From assembly GCA_000435975.1 (NCBI GenBank), contig FR884114.1, forward strand, positions 20,285 through 84,284: DNA of 64,000 nt. Direction: 5' to 3'. Shown one piece after another: positions 60,379 through 64,000 of this stretch. The position numbers were made by a program, and so were the translations under genes. Source of the DNA: Oscillibacter sp. CAG:241. GTDB lineage: Bacteria > Bacillota > Clostridia > Oscillospirales > Oscillospiraceae. The notes beneath the pieces are model-generated. The model had not been told where the DNA came from and searched no databases. It worked only from the letters and a program-made list of their open reading frames with translations. Each line of letters starts with the position of its first letter. Position 1 is the stretch's first letter.

Positions 60379-61206
60379 ATGCCCGTTTTGATCGTATTGC
60401 TGGTTCTTTTGATCCTGGGAGAGCTTTTCACCCTGCTTCTGCAATGCCGCCGGGGCCACAGCGCCTGGGGCCTGCTGCGGCTGTTCCGCTATGCCCACCG
60501 GGGCTATCACGACAAGCCCCGCATTCCCGAAAACTCCATGGCCGCCTTCCGCCGGGCCATTGAAAACGGCTGCGGCGCAGAGCTGGATGTTCACCTGATG
60601 AAGGACGGCCGCCTGGCTGTCATCCACGATGCCAGCCTCAAGCGCACCGCCGGCGCCGACGTGCTGGTGGAGGACCTGACGGCGGAGGAGCTGAAGCAGT
60701 ACCGCCTGGAGGGCACCGATGAGCAGATCCCCCTGCTGGAGGAGGTGCTGGAGCTGTTCCAGGACCGCACGCCCCTGATCATCGAGCTGAAGGCCGAGCG
60801 GGGCAACCACGCCGCCCTGGCGGAGGCCACCTGCCGCATGCTGGACCGGTACCGGGTTCATTACTGCATCGAATCCTTCGACCCCCGCTGCCTGATCTGG
60901 CTGAAAAAGAACCGCCCCGAGATCGTCCGTGGCCAGCTGTCTGAGCAGTTCCTGCGCCATGATGAGACCGCCGGTCACGGCAAGGCCACCATGTGGCTTC
61001 TGGGGAATCTGTTTTCCAACGTGGCCGTGAGGCCCGACTTCATCGCCTACCGGTTCTCCGACCGGGACAACCTGTGTCTGCGCTGGTGCCGGAAATTCTA
61101 CCATGTCCAGGAGGTAAACTGGACCATCCGAACGAAAGAGGAGATGGAAGCCGCCGAGGCCCAGGGAAACCTGGTGATCTTCGAGTGCTTCGATCCGAAG
61201 GGATAA
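60379..61206 (+). CDS. Glycerophosphodiester phosphodiesterase
   Basis: 275 residues. An N-terminal helix (3-22) suggests a membrane anchor. GDPD motifs: YAHRGYHDKPRIPENSM (His about 36, Arg 37), CGAELDVHLMKDG (Glu and Asp metal ligands, about 63-73), VIHDASLKRT (about 80) and IIELKAE (about 133). It releases glycerol-3-phosphate from phospholipid headgroups. Starts 6 bases after the MFS gene. Confidence 0.9.
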   Translation: MPVLIVLLVLLILGELFTLLLQCRRGHSAWGLLRLFRYAHRGYHDKPRIPENSMAAFRRAIENGCGAELDVHLMKDGRLAVIHDASLKRTAGADVLVEDLTAEELKQYRLEGTDEQIPLLEEVLELFQDRTPLIIELKAERGNHAALAEATCRMLDRYRVHYCIESFDPRCLIWLKKNRPEIVRGQLSEQFLRHDETAGHGKATMWLLGNLFSNVAVRPDFIAYRFSDRDNLCLRWCRKFYHVQEVNWTIRTKEEMEAAEAQGNLVIFECFDPKG

Positions 61207-61210
61207 CGCT

Positions 61211-61762
61211 ATGAGAGTCATCACCGGAACCGCCCGGGGCCGCCGTCTCAAGGAGCTCCAGGGCATGGACACCCGCCCCACCACAGACAAGGTCAAGGAG
61301 AGCATGTTCTCCATCCTGCAATTCGACATCGAGGGCCGCCGGGTGCTGGACCTGTTCGCCGGCACCGGTCAGCTGGGCATCGAGGCTCTGAGCCGCGGCG
61401 CGGCGGAGGCCGTGTTCGTGGACAAGCGCGCCGACGCCGTGAAGCTGGTCCGGGATAACCTGGAGCTGTGCGGTCTTTTGGACCGGGCCCGGGTCAGAAG
61501 CGGCGACTCCCTGGCCTATCTGCGCAGCGGCGAAAAGTTCGACCTGATCTTCCTGGACCCGCCCTACGCCTCCGGTCTGCTGGAGCAGGCTCTTTCGGAT
61601 ATTGCAGGGTTTGACATTTGTCGCGAACATGGTATAATAATGGCGGAAAGTCCGGCAGACGCCGTTTTGCCCGCCCTGGAGGCCCCCTACCGCCTTTACC
61701 GGGAGTATCGCTACGGTAAGATCAAGCTGACAGTCTACCACCGTCAGGGAAGCGAGGAATGA
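61211..61762 (+). CDS. rsmD: 16S rRNA (guanine966-N2)-methyltransferase
   Basis: 183 residues. SAM-binding LDLFAGTGQLGIEALSRGA (about 45-63) and catalytic DLIFLDPPYASG (about 115-126). It methylates G966 of 16S rRNA. The rsmD-coaD pairing is widespread in Firmicutes. Starts 4 bases after the GDPD gene. A strong promoter-like sequence lies inside it. Confidence 0.93.
   Translation: MRVITGTARGRRLKELQGMDTRPTTDKVKESMFSILQFDIEGRRVLDLFAGTGQLGIEALSRGAAEAVFVDKRADAVKLVRDNLELCGLLDRARVRSGDSLAYLRSGEKFDLIFLDPPYASGLLEQALSDIAGFDICREHGIIMAESPADAVLPALEAPYRLYREYRYGKIKLTVYHRQGSEE
61611..61638 (+). promoter_or_regulatory. Internal promoter within rsmD
   Basis: TTGACA (61611-61616), 16 bases, TATAAT (61633-61638), both hexamers at consensus. 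It probably gives coaD and the coiled-coil gene extra expression. Confidence 0.65.
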
Positions 61763-61767
61763 CCCCC

Positions 61768-62241
61768 ATGAAAATTGCGATCTATCCCGGCAGCTTCGAC
61801 CCCATCACGCTGGGGCATATGGATATTATCCGCCGGGCCGCCCAGTGCTTTGACCAGGTGTACGTCTGCGTGCTGGTCAACTGCGACAAAAAGCCTATGT
61901 TCTCCGCCGACGAACGGGTGGAGATGATCCGCCGCTCCGTGGCGGACCTGCCCAATGTGGCGGCGGAGCATTACACCGGCCTGCTGGCGCAGTACGCCCG
62001 GGACAAGGGTGCCTGCGTTCTGGTAAAGGGTCTGCGCAACGCCACGGATTTCGACCAGGAGTACCAGATGGCCAGCATCAACCGGGGCATCCTGCCGGGA
62101 CTGGAAACCGTATTCCTGCCGGCCAGTCCCGCCTACCAGCATTTCAGCAGCACCATGGTCCGGGAAATGCTCCGCTACGGACAGCCCATGGAACAATATG
62201 TGCCGGCCCCGGTGGCCGCGCAGTGGAAAGGACGGTCATAA
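61768..62241 (+). CDS. coaD: Pantetheine-phosphate adenylyltransferase
   Basis: 157 residues. Nucleotidyltransferase motif YPGSFDPITLGHMDII (about 5-20) and the later SSTMVRE (about 129-135). It makes dephospho-CoA from phosphopantetheine and ATP. The ATG at 61768 is preferred since it lies after GAGGA; one at 61759 overlaps the rsmD stop. Confidence 0.94.
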   Translation: MKIAIYPGSFDPITLGHMDIIRRAAQCFDQVYVCVLVNCDKKPMFSADERVEMIRRSVADLPNVAAEHYTGLLAQYARDKGACVLVKGLRNATDFDQEYQMASINRGILPGLETVFLPASPAYQHFSSTMVREMLRYGQPMEQYVPAPVAAQWKGRS

Positions 62242-62832
62242 ATGGAAGATAAAAACGTACAGAAGCTCCTTGACATGCTGTACGGCATGATCGACGAGGC
62301 CCGGGGAGCTACCTTCAGCTCCGAAAAATGCATTATCAACCGGGAGGAAGCCCTGGACCTGCTGGACGAGGTCCGCACCAAGCTCCCCGCAGAGCTCAGC
62401 AAGGCTCAGGATCTGATGAAGTCCAAGGAGCAGTATGTGGACAAGGCCAATCGCGAGGTCAAGCGTATGCTGGACCAGGCCCAGGACGAGGCCAAGCGCC
62501 TGCGGGACCAGGCCCAGGAGGAGTCCCGCCGCATGCTGGAAAAGGCCCAGGAGGACGCCAAGACCATCGTCTCCGAAAGCGAGACCATTCAGCGGGCCCA
62601 GCGCCGCAGCAGCGAGATCATCCACCAGGCGGAGGACCGCAGCCGCCAGCTGTATCAGGTGGCCAACACCTACACCGAGGACGCTCTGCGCCGCACGGAG
62701 GAGGCCATCCAGGCCGCCCTGGACGAGGTCCGGGAGTCCCGCGTCCGCTTCCGCAGCGCCTCCGCCGAGCAGATGCAGGTCTGCCAGGAAAAGCTCAAGT
62801 CCGATCCCACCAAGCAGGCTTCGGAGGACTGA
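62242..62832 (+). CDS. Coiled-coil protein conserved downstream of coaD
   Basis: 196 residues starting right after the coaD stop. The middle (about 45-165) is one long charged helix with heptads, rich in Lys, Glu, Arg, Gln and Ala (MLDQAQDEAKRLRDQAQEES and on). Such proteins are often called ATPase or V-type subunit H-like without proof. It resembles DivIVA- or SMC-like coiled coils only in composition. Function unknown. Confidence 0.65.
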   Translation: MEDKNVQKLLDMLYGMIDEARGATFSSEKCIINREEALDLLDEVRTKLPAELSKAQDLMKSKEQYVDKANREVKRMLDQAQDEAKRLRDQAQEESRRMLEKAQEDAKTIVSESETIQRAQRRSSEIIHQAEDRSRQLYQVANTYTEDALRRTEEAIQAALDEVRESRVRFRSASAEQMQVCQEKLKSDPTKQASED

Positions 62833-62893
62833 CGAAATTTTCCGGCGTTTTCTGTGCATTTTGCTGGCACGCATTCTTCTTTTACCGCATATC

Positions 62894-62936
62894 CGCATAC
62901 CGGCCGCTGTTTTCACGCCGGTATGCGATTTTTTTG
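62894..62936 (+). terminator. Terminator after the coiled-coil gene
   Basis: An 11-bp stem, CGCATACCGGC and its complement, with a 12-base loop and seven Ts. Confidence 0.92.
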
Positions 62937-63190
62937 CGCCGTTATGGAACAAACGTTTCAAAAAGTGCAGGAATTTCCTGGAAACACCTGAAATTGGACA
63001 AATTTCCCGGAGAATATGGTCAAAAAAACCTCTTGCAAAATCCTATACCCTGCTATATAATAAAAATACATATCTGGCGGTGTCTTTTTTTTGATTTCGA
63101 TGTGGGACTAAGTGGTGCCAAAACCCATACAAGTGTGGCTCTGTCCCACGATTTTCCCACAAAGTGGTGCCGAAGGGAGGGGATGCGGAC
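62937..63190 (+). promoter_or_regulatory. mraZ promoter and operator region
   Basis: Consensus promoter TTGCAA (63033-63038), 17 bases, TATAAT (63056-63061). After the start, three AAGTGG/T motifs at 63110, 63131 and 63162 are spaced by about two and three turns. MraZ binds repeated AAGTG- or TGGG-type sites upstream of its own gene, so autoregulation is likely. No gene lies between 62833 and 63190. Confidence 0.7.
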
Positions 63191-63607
63191 ATGAACGGCC
63201 AATATGCGCACAATATTGATGCCAAGGGCCGGCTGTTCATCCCCACCAAGCTCCGGGACGAGCTGGGCGGCACCCTCCACGTCACCGTGGGCCAGGACCA
63301 CTGCCTGTCCGTTTTCTCCGACCAGGGCTGGGCCGACTTCAACGCCAGCCTCAAGGGCACGAGCTTTACCAGGATCAAGGGTCTGCGCATGATGTACGCC
63401 TACATGACCGACTGCGTGCCCGACGCCCAGGGCCGCATTCTCCTGCCCGCCAAGCTGCGCCAGTACGCCAACCTGGAAAAAGAGGTGGTCATCATCGGCG
63501 TCTTTGACCGGGCCGAGATCTGGAACGCCCAGCTGTGGCAGAAAATGGAGGACGAAGCCCTCCGATCCGGCCAGCTGGAGAAAGCAATGCAGGAAATGGG
63601 GATGTGA
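63191..63607 (+). CDS. mraZ: Transcriptional regulator MraZ
   Basis: 138 residues from the ATG at 63191, after GGGAGGGG; an earlier start at 63164 lies in the operator. Two SpoVT/AbrB-like swapped-hairpin repeats, each with a D-x-K/Q-GR motif (NIDAKGRLFIPTKLRDEL; VPDAQGRILLPAKLRQY), define MraZ. It represses the division and cell-wall gene cluster that it heads. rsmH follows 3 bases later. Confidence 0.95.
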   Translation: MNGQYAHNIDAKGRLFIPTKLRDELGGTLHVTVGQDHCLSVFSDQGWADFNASLKGTSFTRIKGLRMMYAYMTDCVPDAQGRILLPAKLRQYANLEKEVVIIGVFDRAEIWNAQLWQKMEDEALRSGQLEKAMQEMGM

Positions 63608-63610
63608 GCC

Positions 63611-64000
63611 ATGACATTTGACCGAAACGAAGCCGCTGACGTGGCCTTCGGCCACCGCCCGGTGCTGCTGGATGAGTGTATGGAGGGGCTGAATATCCGG
63701 CCGGACGGCATCTACCTGGACGGCACCCTGGGCCGGGCAGGTCACTCCTGGGAGATTGTCCGCCGCCTGACGGCCGGAGGCCGTCTCATCGGCCTGGACC
63801 GGGACGAGACCGCCCTGGAGGCTGCCCGCCGCCGCCTGGCCCCGTATATAGACCGCGTCACCCTGGTTCACAGCAACTTCAGCTGCGTGGCCCAGGTGCT
63901 GGACGATCTGAACGTCCCGGCGGTGGATGGCATGCTCTTCGACCTGGGCGTGTCCTCTCCCCAGCTGGACGACGCCCAGCGGGGCTTCTCCTACATGCAC
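63611..64000 (+). CDS. rsmH: 16S rRNA (cytosine1402-N4)-methyltransferase, 5' part
   Basis: The first 130 codons are in the window. FGHRPVLLDECMEGL (about 13-27), IYLDGTLGRAGHS (about 33-45), GRLIGLDRDETAL and GMLFDLGVSSPQLD (about 107-120) identify RsmH/MraW. It methylates C1402 of 16S rRNA. The second gene of the mra division cluster, truncated by the window end, with the start set 3 bases after mraZ. Confidence 0.93.
   Translation, partial: MTFDRNEAADVAFGHRPVLLDECMEGLNIRPDGIYLDGTLGRAGHSWEIVRRLTAGGRLIGLDRDETALEAARRRLAPYIDRVTLVHSNFSCVAQVLDDLNVPAVDGMLFDLGVSSPQLDDAQRGFSYMH

Noticed and set aside
58747..61365. An 872-codon antisense frame across MFS and GDPD genes
   Set aside because: Low-complexity composition without motifs; the forward genes have clear families and ribosome sites.

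Overview
The window joins two DNA types. Bases 1 to about 41,690 are the right-hand part of an integrative and conjugative element (ICE) of roughly 50% GC. From about 41,690 onward is GC-rich chromosome (visibly above 60% in coding DNA) of what looks like an anaerobic gut Clostridia member, probably Oscillospiraceae. The taxonomic guess is inference. It rests on base composition, a THF riboswitch ahead of folT, the ssnA/ygfK pair and the mraZ-rsmH start of a division cluster. The ICE ends at the 3' end of guaA, next to its own tyrosine integrase. Its left end, relaxase and secretion genes lie outside the window.

ICE cargo (1-22.5 kb, all + strand): an unusual envelope and lipid gene set. It holds plsC and cdsA (both with damaged or odd starts), a 1413-residue acyl-CoA dehydratase activase-like protein, ftsH, two DUF308/HdeD-type membrane proteins, a heterodimeric ABC exporter, a cytidylate-kinase-like protein, a CrtO-type acyltransferase, a PAP2 phosphatase, an AI-2E family permease, a phospholipase D, an alpha/beta hydrolase, a DUF1538 protein with a tandem P-II protein, a membrane zinc peptidase and an orphan response regulator. 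Two of its transcription units begin with a nearly identical promoter-proximal sequence of about 34 bp, which suggests a shared regulon. There is no recognisable antibiotic-resistance gene apart from the generic exporter.

ICE core (22.6-41.7 kb): a Tn916-like control region (XRE repressor, sigma-like factor, small HTH protein). Next is a long minus-strand operon that starts with a structured leader at 39.8 kb: YqaJ exonuclease, RecD2-like helicase, a candidate annealing protein, primase, PcfK, PcfJ, LigA, a DpnD/PcfM-type protein, a zinc-ribbon protein, an M28/M42-like peptidase, and an actin-like ParM with a ParR-like partner. Excisionase and integrase follow at the end.

Chromosome (41.7-64 kb): guaA-xpt; a LysR regulator; THF riboswitch-folT-folC; a leader RNA, ssnA, a RAYT transposase and ygfK; a second DUF1538/P-II pair; a methionine ABC transporter (metQNI) behind a Met-rich leader ORF and terminator that look like a classical attenuator; a HAD phosphatase-MFS-GDPD-rsmD-coaD-coiled-coil run; and mraZ-rsmH (cut by the window end). 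The strongest candidates for something undescribed are the methionine leader-peptide attenuator (54.8-55.05 kb), the structured leader RNA of the ICE operon, the ssnA leader RNA and the coherent envelope-stress cargo.
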